A stretch of 64,000 nt of DNA from Humibacillus sp. DSM 29435 (GCF_001758225.1 NZ_MAST01000008.1:62001-126000), one strand, 5' to 3'. Counted from the first letter of the stretch, positions 43,293-52,400 are shown. The notes: generated by a model from the letters alone, not told the origin. A program made the numbers and translations.

Positions 43293-43939
43293 GGTGCGAT
43301 CCGATAGCCGACCCCACGCACGGTCTGGATGCGCTCCCGGCCGAGCTTGCGGCGCAGGGTTCCTACGTAGACCTCGACGATGTTGGGGTCTTCTGCGTCG
43401 TCCCAGACCGCGTCGAGAAGCGTGTTCTTGGCGACGACCGCAGGCGCCGACCGCAGCAGGTGCTCGAGGACCAGGAACTCCCGCGGAGCCAGGTCGACCT
43501 CGACTCCATCGCTGTGGACCCGGTGGGTGGCCGGGTCCAGTCGCAACCCGCCGGCCTCGAGCACTGCAGGCCGGGGCCCGGGTTTGCGGCGTACCAGCGA
43601 CCGCAGCCGAGCCAGCAGCACGACGAACGAGAACGGCTTGGTCAGGTAGTCGTCCGCTCCGTAGTCGAGCCCGTCCGCCACGTCGTACTCGCCGTCCTTG
43701 GCCGAGAGCAGCAGTACGGGCACCCAGTTCTGCTCCTCGCGAAGGGTCCGGACGACGGTGTACCCGGACGCACCGGGGAGCATGACGTCGAGGACGACCA
43801 CGTCATAGGTGCCGAACCTCGCCGCTTCCAGCCCGGCAGGGCCGTCTACGACGTGGTCAACGACGTACCCTTCCGCGCCCAAACCGCGCACCAGGGCCCT
43901 GGCCATCCCGGGCTCGTCCTCAACGAGGAGCAGTCTCAC
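43289..43939 (-). CDS. OmpR-family response regulator
   Basis: About 216 residues. REC domain with acidic pair in LLLVEDEPGMA, phospho-Asp in VVVLDVMLPGASG and Lys in DDYLTKPFSF; C-terminal winged helix (VDLAPREFLVLEHLLRSAPA, VYVGTLRRKLGRERIQTVRG) ending GVGYRIAP. The start is uncertain: GTG at 43939 gives the standard N-terminus VRLLLVEDE, with TTG at 43963 an alternative. It drives the kinase gene that follows and, probably, the divergent genes from 44041. Confidence 0.93.
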   Translation of the reverse strand: MRLLLVEDEPGMARALVRGLGAEGYVVDHVVDGPAGLEAARFGTYDVVVLDVMLPGASGYTVVRTLREEQNWVPVLLLSAKDGEYDVADGLDYGADDYLTKPFSFVVLLARLRSLVRRKPGPRPAVLEAGGLRLDPATHRVHSDGVEVDLAPREFLVLEHLLRSAPAVVAKNTLLDAVWDDAEDPNIVEVYVGTLRRKLGRERIQTVRGVGYRIAP

Positions 43940-44040
43940 AGTGACCAACTCTGCCACGAGCAACGGGCACGGCGAGGTCGATGAGACCCGGGGTCGAGGA
44001 CTTCAGGATGCCTTCAGGTGGTCTGACGGATCATTGAGCC

Positions 44041-45150
44041 ATGAGCTTGCTGGTTGACCACCCCCGCCTGCGTTGGGTCGCGCCCGCCGCCGCTGTCGCT
44101 GTGATCGCTGCGGGAGGTGTCTTCGTATCGCGTATCGCCAGCGCCGACACCGGGCTTCCACCCCGCAGCGCAGCCCAACTGCTCGCCGACGTGCAGCAGG
44201 CGAGCAGAAGCGGCCTCTCCGGGACCGTCGTCCAGACCGCAAATCTCGGCATCCCGCAGATCCCGAGCCTGTCAGGGAACGGGACTGGTGCCGTGGCGAC
44301 CGGCACCGGCGTCTCGTCACTGACCTCGATCATCGCGGGCACTCACACCTGGCGGGTCTGGCTGGCCGGAGAGCAGCAGTCTCGGCTCGCCCTCCTCAGC
44401 GGAGCGAACGAGTCGGACATCATCCGCAATGAGTCTGACCTGTGGGTCTGGTCGAGCCGGGACAAGTCCGCGACTCACTACACCCTCCCGGCGAGCGCCG
44501 CAGCCAGTCCCACCCCGCCGGTCTCGCCAACCGACCTGCCGAAAACACCTGCCGACGGCGCTTCGGAGGCGCTCGCGGCCATCGACCCGAGCACGAGCGT
44601 GACCACCGACGGTGCCGCCTCGGTCGCCGGTCGCCAGGCGTACGAACTGGTCCTCCAACCCAAATCCCAGACGACACGCGTCGCGCAGGTCCGCATCGCC
44701 ATCGACAGTGAGACCCACATCCCCTTGCGTGTGCAGGTCTACTCCACCAAGGCCGCCAACCCCGCTTTCGAAGTTGGCTTCACGTCCGTGGACTTCTCGA
44801 CTCCGGATGCTCGCCAGTTCCAGTTCACTCCTCCCTCGGGGACCAAGGTCACCAACTCCGCCATCACGCCCCAGTCCGTCGGGGGCGGCGCCAAGCCGGC
44901 CACGCTCACCCACAGGCTCGTCGGCACCGGCTGGGACTCGGTGCTGGTCGCCACTCTTCCCGCCGACCTGGCGACGCGGCTGGGGCAACTTAAGCAGCTC
45001 CTGACTTCGCTACCCTCGGTATCCGGCTCGTGGGGTCGTGGGCGCGTCATCGACGGCACCCTGTTTTCGGCAGTGCTGACTGACGACGGGCGAGTGGCCG
45101 TCGGTGCGGTCTCGCCGAACGCCCTCTACGCAGCCCTGTCGGCCCCGTGA
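44041..45150 (+). CDS. LolA/RseB-like secreted or anchored protein
   Basis: 369 residues. An N-terminal hydrophobic helix (VAPAAAVAVIAAGGVFVSRI) is a signal or anchor. The mature part has LLADVQQASRSGLSGTVVQT, then WVWSSRDKSATHYTLP and ARQFQFTPPSGTKV, characteristic of LolA-like/DUF2092/RseB folds that bind lipids or misfolded envelope proteins. It is divergent from the two-component system and coupled by GTGA overlap to the ABC ATPase gene, suggesting a joint envelope function. Confidence 0.85.
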   Translation: MSLLVDHPRLRWVAPAAAVAVIAAGGVFVSRIASADTGLPPRSAAQLLADVQQASRSGLSGTVVQTANLGIPQIPSLSGNGTGAVATGTGVSSLTSIIAGTHTWRVWLAGEQQSRLALLSGANESDIIRNESDLWVWSSRDKSATHYTLPASAAASPTPPVSPTDLPKTPADGASEALAAIDPSTSVTTDGAASVAGRQAYELVLQPKSQTTRVAQVRIAIDSETHIPLRVQVYSTKAANPAFEVGFTSVDFSTPDARQFQFTPPSGTKVTNSAITPQSVGGGAKPATLTHRLVGTGWDSVLVATLPADLATRLGQLKQLLTSLPSVSGSWGRGRVIDGTLFSAVLTDDGRVAVGAVSPNALYAALSAP

Positions 45151-46136
45151 CCCTGCCCGCCACCCGTGCTCCGGAGATCTCGACGGAGGACCGCCCACCC
45201 TCAGCCGTCGACCTCGCCATCGAGACGGTAGGCCTGACCAAGCGTTTCGGGGGGCGGGCTGCCGTCGACGGGCTCCAGCTCGAGGTGCCGCGCGGGTCGG
45301 TCTACGGGTTCCTCGGACCCAACGGCTCCGGCAAGACGACAACGATCCGCATGCTGCTCGGCCTGGTTGAGCCGACCTCAGGCACTCGTTCGTTACTCGG
45401 CTGCCGGGTCCCCTCCGAGTCAGCCACGGTCCTTCCCCGCGTGGGCGCCCTTGTTGAAGGTCCGGCCTTCCACCCCTACCTCTCCGGCCGGCGCAACCTG
45501 GCCCGGCTCGACGCTGCCGACCTCTGGAGCGACCCACGGACCGCGAGCCGCCGGATCGACGCGGCCCTCGACCGGGTCGGGCTTCTGGCGGCGGCCACCA
45601 AGCACTACCGGGCGTACTCGCTGGGCATGCGCCAGCGTCTCGCGATCGCGGGCACGGTCCTCGCCCACCGGGACCTGCTGGTCCTTGACGAGCCCACCAA
45701 CGGGCTCGACCCCCAAGGAACGCGTGAGGTGCGCCACCTCGTGGAGTCGCTCGCGCACGACGGAGCAACGGTGTTCATCTCGAGCCACCTGCTCTCCGAG
45801 GTCGAACAGATCTGCACCCATCTGGGAGTGATGAGCGACGGACGGCTCGTCGCCCAGGGGCCGACGCAGGAGCTGCGCAGCCGGGGGGAGAGGACCGTAC
45901 GCGTGACGACGCCGCAGCCCACCGAGGCCGCCGAGGTTCTGCGCGGGCTGGGTGTCAGTGGTGTCGAGGTTGGTGCCGGCGAGGTCCACGGGACTCCGGG
46001 CGCCACCGAACCCGAGGTGATCGTCGCCGCGCTCGTGCACGCCGACGTGCGCGTGCGGGGGTTCGCCGTGATGACGCCGAGCCTCGAGGACCTGTTCGTC
46101 GACCTGACCGGGGAGGGCTTCGATGTCAGTGGCTGA
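45147..46136 (+). CDS. ABC transporter ATP-binding protein
   Basis: 329 residues. Walker A GPNGSGKTTTIRM, signature YSLGMRQRLAIAGTVLAHRD, Walker B LLVLDEPTNGLDP, H-loop FISSHLLSEVEQIC; a C-terminal regulatory extension typical of CcmA/drug-exporter ATPases (VMTPSLEDLFVDLTGEG). GTG start overlaps the upstream stop; the stop overlaps the permease start by 14 bp. It energises the ABC-2 permease that follows. Confidence 0.94.
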   Translation: MTLPATRAPEISTEDRPPSAVDLAIETVGLTKRFGGRAAVDGLQLEVPRGSVYGFLGPNGSGKTTTIRMLLGLVEPTSGTRSLLGCRVPSESATVLPRVGALVEGPAFHPYLSGRRNLARLDAADLWSDPRTASRRIDAALDRVGLLAAATKHYRAYSLGMRQRLAIAGTVLAHRDLLVLDEPTNGLDPQGTREVRHLVESLAHDGATVFISSHLLSEVEQICTHLGVMSDGRLVAQGPTQELRSRGERTVRVTTPQPTEAAEVLRGLGVSGVEVGAGEVHGTPGATEPEVIVAALVHADVRVRGFAVMTPSLEDLFVDLTGEGFDVSG

Positions 46137-46983
46137 ACGGCTCTCCCGACCAACCCGAAAGCGCGGACGTGTCGTCTCGACCCGGTTGCTGCGCAGTGAG
46201 ATCGGCCTCATCGCGGGTCGACGACGCAATCAGATGGGACTACTGGTCCTCGCGGCGCTGCCCATCGTCCTGGCGATCGCTGTCAAGGTCTCTAACCGCA
46301 CGGCTGGCGGCGGCCCGGACTTCCTCGACTCGGTAACCTCCAACGGGCTCTTCGTGTCGCTGGCCGCACTGACCGTTGAGATGGGGCTGTTTCTCCCGCT
46401 CGCCATCGCCATGCTCGCCGGAGACGCGGTCGCGGGTGAGGCGAACCTTGGGACGCTGCGCTACCTTCTCACCGTTCCGGTGAGAAGGACCAGGCTGCTG
46501 GTGGTCAAGTACGCGTCGCTGTGCTTCGGAGCCCTCTGGGGGGTAACGGTCGTGGCGGTGGTCGGCGCGGCCATCGGGATCGCCCTGTTTGGCACCGGAC
46601 CGCTCACGACCCTTTCCGGTTCGCAGCTCCCGTTCGGCGCTGCCTCCGGACGCCTCGTGCTCGTTGTTCTTTACTGCAGCGCCGGCATCGCGGCACTCGG
46701 GGCGGTGGGGCTGTTCATCTCCACGCTCACGGAGCAGCCGATCGCCGCGACCATCGCCCTGACGATCTTCACCATTCTTTCCTGGATCCTCGATGGCGTC
46801 CCGCAACTGGACTGGCTGCACCCATGGCTGATCGTCGACCAGTGGCTCGCCTTCGCGGACCTGCTACGCGACCCGCCGTTCTGGGACAACATCCTGCGCG
46901 GGCTCTCGGTAGATGCTGGGTACGCCGTGGTCTTTTGGCTCCTCGCGTGGGCGCGGTTGGCGGGCAAGGACATCACGAGCTGA
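46123..46983 (+). CDS. ABC-2 type permease
   Basis: 286 residues with about six membrane helices, ABC-2 transporter family: LPIVLAIAVKVSNRT at the first helix, VAGEANLGTLRYLLTVPVRR as the conserved cytoplasmic loop, VVKYASLCFGALWGVTVVAV next. Substrate unknown; peptide antibiotics or lipids are typical for exporters regulated by a neighbouring two-component system. Confidence 0.9.
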   Translation: MSVAERLSRPTRKRGRVVSTRLLRSEIGLIAGRRRNQMGLLVLAALPIVLAIAVKVSNRTAGGGPDFLDSVTSNGLFVSLAALTVEMGLFLPLAIAMLAGDAVAGEANLGTLRYLLTVPVRRTRLLVVKYASLCFGALWGVTVVAVVGAAIGIALFGTGPLTTLSGSQLPFGAASGRLVLVVLYCSAGIAALGAVGLFISTLTEQPIAATIALTIFTILSWILDGVPQLDWLHPWLIVDQWLAFADLLRDPPFWDNILRGLSVDAGYAVVFWLLAWARLAGKDITS

Positions 46984-47726
46984 ACTGCCGCGAACCAGGA
47001 CTGTCCGAGGCGAACCTGCACTCCAATGCGACAGTCCGCAGCAGCAGACTCCCGGAGACTCGCTTCGCTTCGTGAAGCTGCCACCCTCGACCCGGCCGAC
47101 GGTCGACACTCTCTGGGACCAGCGGCAGGCCCCGCACACCCCTGCGCCTCGCTCTGCGCCGCCCAAGGCAGCCCCGATACCGCGGCAGTCCCCCGCGCCG
47201 GACTGCGCGCCGGCTACCGGCCCCACAATGAAGAAACGTCGGACCAGAGGCGCGGCCTGGCGCGGCGTAATGGCGGGCGTGATCCTCATGGCCGCCTCCG
47301 TTTCCAGCCTCTCCAAGTCGCAAGCCTTCGCAAAGCCCGAGACTGGCCCCCTTCGGACACTGCTGTTCGGGCTCGGCGCCACGTCGCCATCATCTCGCTG
47401 GGTCGGCGGTTGACGGGCTGGTTTAGACGTGTGAACCGCAGCCGGTGTGGCGACCATCAGGGGGTCGGCCCACCGTCAAGGCCAGCATCGAGACTTTCAC
47501 TTCGCATCGAAGCGCCGCTCGCCTACAGCCTCCTTCGCCCTGGACGTGGAAGGTCCGCGAGCACAGCCCGTGTTGAGCTGGAACAGGTTGGGCTGATACT
47601 GCGGTTCGTGAAGCCGGAGCAGCACCAGGGCAACCCTCCGATCTCGCGGCGTACGACGCGTCCTGTCTCGAGTCTCTCGAAGGCAAAGGACGCATAGGGC
47701 TATCCATCTGAGCCGACTATTCTGGT
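46984..47726. other. Mostly gene-free stretch
   Basis: Many overlapping short frames but no family match. A possible small gene starts at ATG 47228 (62 codons; KKRRTRGAAWRGVMAGVILM then AASVSSLSKSQAFA looks like a signal peptide), without a convincing ribosome site. GGGCTATCCATCTGAGCCG at about 47697 is probably the left end of the IS1595 element. Confidence 0.4.
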
Positions 47727-48243
47727 GTGATGCAGTACCGCGGCTCGCAGGGTGGCGCCCTGTACCCGCGTTCGTTGGGCGAGTTCCAGTTATGGTTTGC
47801 CACGGACGCGGACTGCTTGGACTATCTGGAGTGGCTGCGCTGGCCGGACGGGTTCCTCTGCCCACGATGTGAAAACGTCGGGGGTTGGCGGGTCTCGGAC
47901 GGCAGCTTCAAGTGCGCCAGATGCAAGGCCCAGACGGCGGTGACGGCGGGCACGCTGTTCGACCGACGTCGCACGCCGTTGACGGTGTGGTTTCAGGTCT
48001 GCTGGGAGTTCGCCACGGCTAAGGATGGTGTCTCGGCGTTGGCAGTGAAGCGGACCTTGCAGATCGGCTCATACCAGACCGCGTGGGCGATGCTGCACCG
48101 ACTGCGTTCGGTGCTGATCCGTCCCGGCCGAGAACTGCTGTCCGGGCAGGTGGAGGTCGATGAGACCTACATCGGTGGCGAGGAGGCATGCCTGGCCGGC
48201 GGCCGGGCCAAGGGCAAGAAGGCGCTGGTCGCCGTTGCTTTCT
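47727..48243 (+). pseudogene. IS1595-family transposase, 3' truncated
   Basis: About 172 residues are transposase: LSEFQLWFATDADCLDYLEW-like start, zinc ribbon CPRCENVGGW/CARCKAQ, then GVSALAVKRTLQIGSYQTAW and the first catalytic Asp in VEVDETYIGGEE. At about 48243 (KKALVAVAF) homology ends and the frame runs antisense into UPF0158 sequence up to 48485. The remaining D/H/E residues are lost. The left end probably lies near 47697. Confidence 0.88.
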
Positions 48244-48547
48244 TGAAGCGCCGAAACGCACCCTTTCCCTCCAGCGAGCGGCTGAGGCGCTCGCCGGCGC
48301 CGCGCTTGCTGATGCCTTCGGCGAAGTCGACCATGTCCTGGTACCAGACGTGGGTCGGGAGGGGGTCGATCGGGATCAGGTCCAGCTCGTCGAGCTCGAC
48401 CGGGTTCTCACCGTCGATGCCCGTGTCGCTGGTCCAGAAAGCAACCTCGCCGGTTCTCGGGTCGATCAACCACCGATGCTCGTAGTCGGTCTGATCTGCC
48501 AGCGCGGTGGCGATCTCCTCAACGTCGATGGCGTCCAGGTCGAGCAT
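48244..48547 (-). pseudogene. UPF0158 family gene, 3' truncated
   Basis: Minus-strand MLDLDAIDVEEIATALADQT, then WLIDPRTGEVAFWTSDTGID and GERLSRSLEGKGAFRRFK are typical UPF0158. After FRRFK the frame enters the antisense of the IS1595 transposase, so the last 30-40 residues are missing. Function of UPF0158 is unknown. An alternative GTG/ATG start lies at 48589. Confidence 0.82.
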
Positions 48548-48704
48548 GTACTCAGCGTAGGACCGGAGTGGGTCGCGTGCACCAGTCAACGGCTGGCGGG
48601 CGCTGAGCGACTCGCGGCGAAGGGTCTACGTCTGGTTTTCGCTCATCGTTGGGATGTCACGCTCGAGTTCGATAGGATGGAGTCCTACTAGATGGAGGTG
48701 TGCG

Positions 48705-48968
48705 ATGAGGACAACGCGGCAGATGAGCGTGACCCTGCCTCACGAGATGGCCAACATGGTGCGTGCCAAGGTCACTTCCGGGGAGTACGCCTCCGAGAGC
48801 GAGGTCATCCGTGACGGCCTGCGCGCCCTGGCTGCCCGCGACCGTGCCGTCGAGTCGTGGCTGCGCGATCAGGTGGTGCCGGCCTACGACCGGCTGCACG
48901 CCGACCCGGACAGCGTCCTCACCGTTGACGCGGTCCGTGCTCGCCTGGGCGCCGTGCGCGAACAGTGA
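48705..48968 (+). CDS. parD: ParD/CopG-type antitoxin
   Basis: 87 residues. RQMSVTLPHEMANMVRAKVT and SGEYASESEVIRDGLRAL form the ribbon-helix-helix of ParD antitoxins; the C-terminus wraps the toxin. GGAGGT lies 6 nt before the ATG. The start overlaps nothing, but the stop overlaps the toxin start (GTGA). Confidence 0.92.
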   Translation: MRTTRQMSVTLPHEMANMVRAKVTSGEYASESEVIRDGLRALAARDRAVESWLRDQVVPAYDRLHADPDSVLTVDAVRARLGAVREQ

Positions 48969-49282
48969 CCTATCGCGTCCGGTTCGCCCGCGAGGCCGCC
49001 GACCAACTCGAGGACCTCTACGGGTACATCAGCCGGTCAGCGACCCCGGCCATCTCGGCAGGGTACGTCGACGCGATCGTGGAGCATTGCGAAGGGCTGG
49101 CAGTCTTTCCGCACCGAGGCCAGTCGCGCGAAGATCTGCGACCCGGACTGCGGACCGTGTCGTACCGCAAGCGTGTCGTGATTGCCTTCAGCGTCGATGA
49201 GGCCATCAAGCAGGTCACGATCTTGGGTGTCTTCTACGGCGGGCAGGACTACGAGTCATCTCTGAGCGAGCCCGACGAGTAG
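48965..49282 (+). CDS. parE: ParE/RelE-type toxin
   Basis: 105 residues, RelE/ParE superfamily: TYRVRFAREAADQLEDLYGY, then GLAVFPHRGQSREDLRPGLR and VVIAFSVDE. ParE toxins poison DNA gyrase. Translationally coupled to parD by a 4-bp overlap. Intact, unlike many neighbours. Confidence 0.92.
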   Translation: MTYRVRFAREAADQLEDLYGYISRSATPAISAGYVDAIVEHCEGLAVFPHRGQSREDLRPGLRTVSYRKRVVIAFSVDEAIKQVTILGVFYGGQDYESSLSEPDE

Positions 49283-49604
49283 CCCCGCACGCGGCGAATA
49301 GACACAGTCTGGGACAGCTCGGTCAGGTCAATCACCGGGGAGCGACGGATCCCCCCTGACGGGTGTCCTCGAAACGGTTCTTCGGGGGATCGCGATCGAG
49401 GCACACAAAACCATGCCGGCCGGAACACAGCCTCGGCAGCGGTTCGAATCCGCGTCTGGACACGTCGCAGCTTGGTGGCACCTGGATTCCGGTCCTCGAG
49501 TCGTCTGCCCACGTCGAAGAACGACTTCACGGAGACCTACCGTTTCGATAACAGCGGGCAACACGCACGGTGGTGCGACGAGGGACCTGCCCGCGTGTGC
49601 CCGG

Positions 49605-50060
49605 CTAGCCTCGCACGGCACCATCAATCGCTCGATCGACGCCATAGACACCGAGTTCGAGCAGGCGGTCAAAGATGTCGAGAAGCGCAGCGACGCGCTC
49701 CCGGCCCCGAGTCTGTGCGAGTCCCCGGAAAACGAGTTCGGAGATATAGTGGTCATCTGCGGCACCGGTCCGAATGTCTGCGACGTCGCTGCCATAAACG
49801 TTGAGAAAGCGGTGTGCGGCGAGGTCCACGAGGTCGTCTACCTTGTCCGGCGCTTCCTGCAGCGTGATGAGCAGTTGCGGGGTCGCGTGCACGTAGCTTG
49901 GTGACGCGATCAATTCAGCCAGGAACTCGGCGTAAGGGCGCAGGTCGTCTCCACGCAGGTGACCGGCCAGGGTGCCCACCTGTTTCCGAACCTGATCGTC
50001 CTTGTCATGCATCAGGCGGTGCAGAGTCGACAGCACGAGTTCTGAGTCGGCGGATCGATC
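49605..50060 (-). pseudogene. C-terminal remnant of a large helical-repeat protein
   Basis: About 150 residues with HEAT-like helices (ELVLSTLHRLMHDKDDQVRK, YAEFLAELIASPSYVHATPQ, VAALLDIFDRLLELGVYGVD). It looks like the end of a big NTPase or repeat protein. The frame has no start of its own: it is fused at about 50060 to an integrase scrap. I cannot name the parent family. Confidence 0.55.
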
Positions 50061-50160
50061 AACCCTTGCGGCGCAGACATGTCTCAGGACGTGGGGGGTG
50101 ATGGTCTTGCCGGTCAGGCTCGGGCAGGATGCTGCGGCGGTTTCGGCGTGGAGGGTCAGG
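50061..50160 (-). pseudogene. Fragment of a second tyrosine recombinase
   Basis: AAASCPSLTGKTITPHVLRH followed by VCAA matches the HxxR segment of XerD-like integrases linked to transposons. Only about 30 residues remain, joined in frame to the helical-repeat remnant. Confidence 0.65.
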
Positions 50161-50303
50161 CGGGCGCAGCGGACCCCGCATTCTTCGAGTCGACCCGAAC
50201 GATGTTGACAACATGATGGTTCGACTCCCAACCCGCTGACTGACCTGATCGTCTGGGTGGTTGTTCACCGAGGGCCAGGTTACCCGGAGCCTGGTTGGTG
50301 TGC

Positions 50304-50905
50304 TCATTCGTCACGATCAATTCGAAGCCCGCTTGGATGCTGCACTCCGGAGGCCAGAACCGATAGGGCCGCTGCGATCTCGACATCGCGGCCTGCCGCG
50401 GCGTGCTGGTAGCGGAGGGCGGCCGCCACCGACGAATGGCCCAGTCGCTGTTGCAATTCCGCAAGTGTCGCTCCAGTCATCGCCGCCCACGTCGCCCCAG
50501 TGTGTCGAAGGTCGTGGACTCTGAGGTCTTCCCTCCCCGCTAAGACCCGGGCCTTGTGGAAGGCGTCCTGAAACACGGTTGGTTGCAGGTGGCTAAGACC
50601 GTCTCGAGCTGGTAAAAGAAGCGCCTCTTTCTCTCGACCCACATGTCGGGCGAGGTGCTCGGTCAGGGCGGGGATGACATGCGGTGGCACGGTCACCGAC
50701 CGACGGCCGGCAGCTGACTTCGGGGTGCCGACAATGGGCGCACCCCTGACTCTCGCTACCGAGCGCTCGATCTGCACCGTACCCCTGGTGAGGTCGATGT
50801 CCTTTCGGCGAAGCTCAAGTACCTCCCCAATTCGAAGAGCGCACCAGGAACACAGGAGGGCGATGGCGCGTCGATTCTCGGGAAGGGCCGAGACGACGCC
50901 CTGTC
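50304..50905 (-). pseudogene. Tyrosine recombinase, 5' truncated
   Basis: About 200 residues. The whole catalytic domain is open: SALPENRRAIALLCSWCALR with the first Arg, GTPKSAAGRRSVTVPPHVIP with Lys, VHDLRHTGATWAAMTGATLA with HxxR, LGHSS and the nucleophile Tyr in ALRYQHAAAG. Upstream of about 50905 the N-terminal binding domains are missing. Sequence is related to the integrase at 22060 (GTPKSAAG, HDLRHTGAT shared) but clearly diverged, so it marks a second, decayed integration. Confidence 0.8.
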
Positions 50906-51018
50906 GCTGGCGGGGTGACGCACAAAAGCCGACCCCAAATGGTCAAGGCGTTAAGACCCAGCACGCAATGGCCGGGCGTAGCCATTGGCCGATGCCGCCC
51001 ATCTGCGAAATGGTGGTC

Positions 51019-51879
51019 TTAACGTTCGTCGAGGAGCGGACTGAGGTGACGCGAACCGAGGGCTCGGACAGCCTGGGCTGCTGCTGACCGCAGCGCAGAC
51101 CCGACCCCTTCGCCACCTCTGGTAGCGGACAAGAAGCCAGCCAGAAACGCGTCGCCCGCCCCGTTGGTATCAACCACCGTCGCGGGTAGCGCGTCGACTT
51201 GATGCCACCCCGCGGCGTCTAAGGCGATGGCACCCTCGGAAGCCCGCGTGCACACCACGAGCTGCTTGCCCTCAGCGCGCATCTCGAGCATCAATGATCG
51301 AGGGTCTGGTAAGGCGTCGCTGCTCATGAACACGATGTCGGCTGCATCCCGAAAGGGCCGGTGATAGGCCGATTGACCGTCGTAGTCGTGTAGGTCTGTC
51401 CACACCGTTGCCTGACTCGACACGGCGTACGGGATCGCGTCTCGGGCGCGCTCGGACAGGTCGAGGACTACGTGGTCGGCACGCCCGATCGCCTCTTGCG
51501 TTTCTACCGGGACCGCTCCGGGCGGCACCGCCGGGAGGGACAGGTAGATAGACACCCGGGCGGCGCCGGCCATCAGATTCAGGTGTTGCTCGGAACGCCC
51601 GCTGGCACGCTCAAGCACCACATCGAGCCCACGATTTGTGAGGGCAGTGCGGATGAGGTCCGCCACGTCATCATCACCTACGACCGTGCTCAACAGCAGC
51701 GGCCGAACACCTAGTTCGGCGAGGTGCAACGTCTTCCCCGCGGACGTACCACCCAGCGTTGTCCACGATCCCGACGCGAACAATGTTTGCGGGCGTTGAG
51801 CGGGCAGGTGAGCTAGCTGGACAATCGTGTTCCAGGACGATGGCCCCACCACCACAACCCCATTGCTGCTTCGTGTCAC
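51019..51879 (-). CDS. PfkB-family carbohydrate kinase
   Basis: 286 residues of the ribokinase fold. The N-terminal motif is GSWTTLGGTSAGKTLHLAEL, the catalytic motif VVDTNGAGDAFLAGF. It is shorter than ribokinase (about 310) and ends a few residues after the anion-hole helix. Substrate unknown; the lid region SIYLSLPAVPPGAVP is unusual. It is not part of the 23-36 kb sugar block. Its 3' end faces the broken integrase. Confidence 0.86.
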   Translation of the reverse strand: MTRSSNGVVVVGPSSWNTIVQLAHLPAQRPQTLFASGSWTTLGGTSAGKTLHLAELGVRPLLLSTVVGDDDVADLIRTALTNRGLDVVLERASGRSEQHLNLMAGAARVSIYLSLPAVPPGAVPVETQEAIGRADHVVLDLSERARDAIPYAVSSQATVWTDLHDYDGQSAYHRPFRDAADIVFMSSDALPDPRSLMLEMRAEGKQLVVCTRASEGAIALDAAGWHQVDALPATVVDTNGAGDAFLAGFLSATRGGEGVGSALRSAAAQAVRALGSRHLSPLLDER

Positions 51880-51922
51880 ACAAATGAGTATCCCCTCTGG
51901 AGCGTTCCCCCCGCCACACTGC

Positions 51923-51965
51923 GGCCGGCCCGAGCTGGGTTAAACCACCCCAGCCCGGGCCGGCC
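51923..51965. terminator. Long hairpin upstream of the PfkB gene
   Basis: GGCCGGCCCGAGCTGGG and CCCAGCCCGGGCCGGCC form a 17-bp stem with one mismatch and a 9-nt loop. It lies 44 bp from the start of the minus-strand PfkB gene and may stop transcription entering from the right. Confidence 0.55.
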
Positions 51966-52004
51966 TGATGCTCAACCGGTCCACCACCTAACGTTCCGGT
52001 GAGG

Positions 52005-52100
52005 TGAGACGGGTCCAGTGAGCGACAGACGCTGCGGACCGGCAAGATTCGGTCCGAGTCGAATGAGTCGACTCCGAGCACATAGCCGTCATAGACCTGA
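52005..52100. repeat. Diverged intergenic repeat, copy 1
   Basis: GACGGGTCCA, then ATTCGGTCCGAGTCGAATGA and GTCGACTCCGAGCAC to TCATAGACCTGA recur with few changes at 53360-53470. The centre is palindromic (CCGAGTCGA / TCGACTCCG, 5-nt spacer). The minus-strand translation contains GVDSFDSDRIL, echoed as GVDSFDIDRML in copy 2. Confidence 0.6.
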
Positions 52101-52211
52101 CCTAACGGCACCCGGAACGGGCAACCACCCCGGGGCCGAGAAGAACCACCACCCGTCACGAACCACCCGCCCCGGCTGGTTCCCCACCTGAGCACTGAAG
52201 GGGTCAACATC

Positions 52212-52400
52212 ATGGTTCGCAACAAACTGGCCAGGGCAGTTTCCGCCCTGACACTCACCCTCGGAGTCACCGCCAGCGGCATAATTTGGGACTCGGTCGG
52301 AACCCAATCCGCCCCCACCACCGCCAGCGGTATTGTCTGGGACTCGGTCGGCCACCACGGCGGGTCTGCCGCGACCGATGACGGCAACCACTGGGGCTGA
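52212..52400 (+). CDS. Small exported peptide with an internal repeat
   Basis: 62 residues. MVRNKLARAVSALTLTLGVT is a basic-plus-hydrophobic leader resembling a Sec signal, with cleavage plausible at ASG. The rest carries TASGIIWDSVG (residues 20-30) and TASGIVWDSVG (37-47), an exact 17-residue (51-nt) spacing, then a Gly/His/Asp-rich end with NHWG. AGGGG lies 9 nt before the ATG. I know no family for it; a secreted signalling or modified peptide is conceivable. The conserved intergenic repeat lies 110 bp upstream. Confidence 0.6.
   Translation: MVRNKLARAVSALTLTLGVTASGIIWDSVGTQSAPTTASGIVWDSVGHHGGSAATDDGNHWG

Noticed and set aside
46864-47457. Minus-strand 197-codon frame downstream of the ABC-2 permease
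   Set aside because: Overlaps the permease end and has no family signature or start signal.
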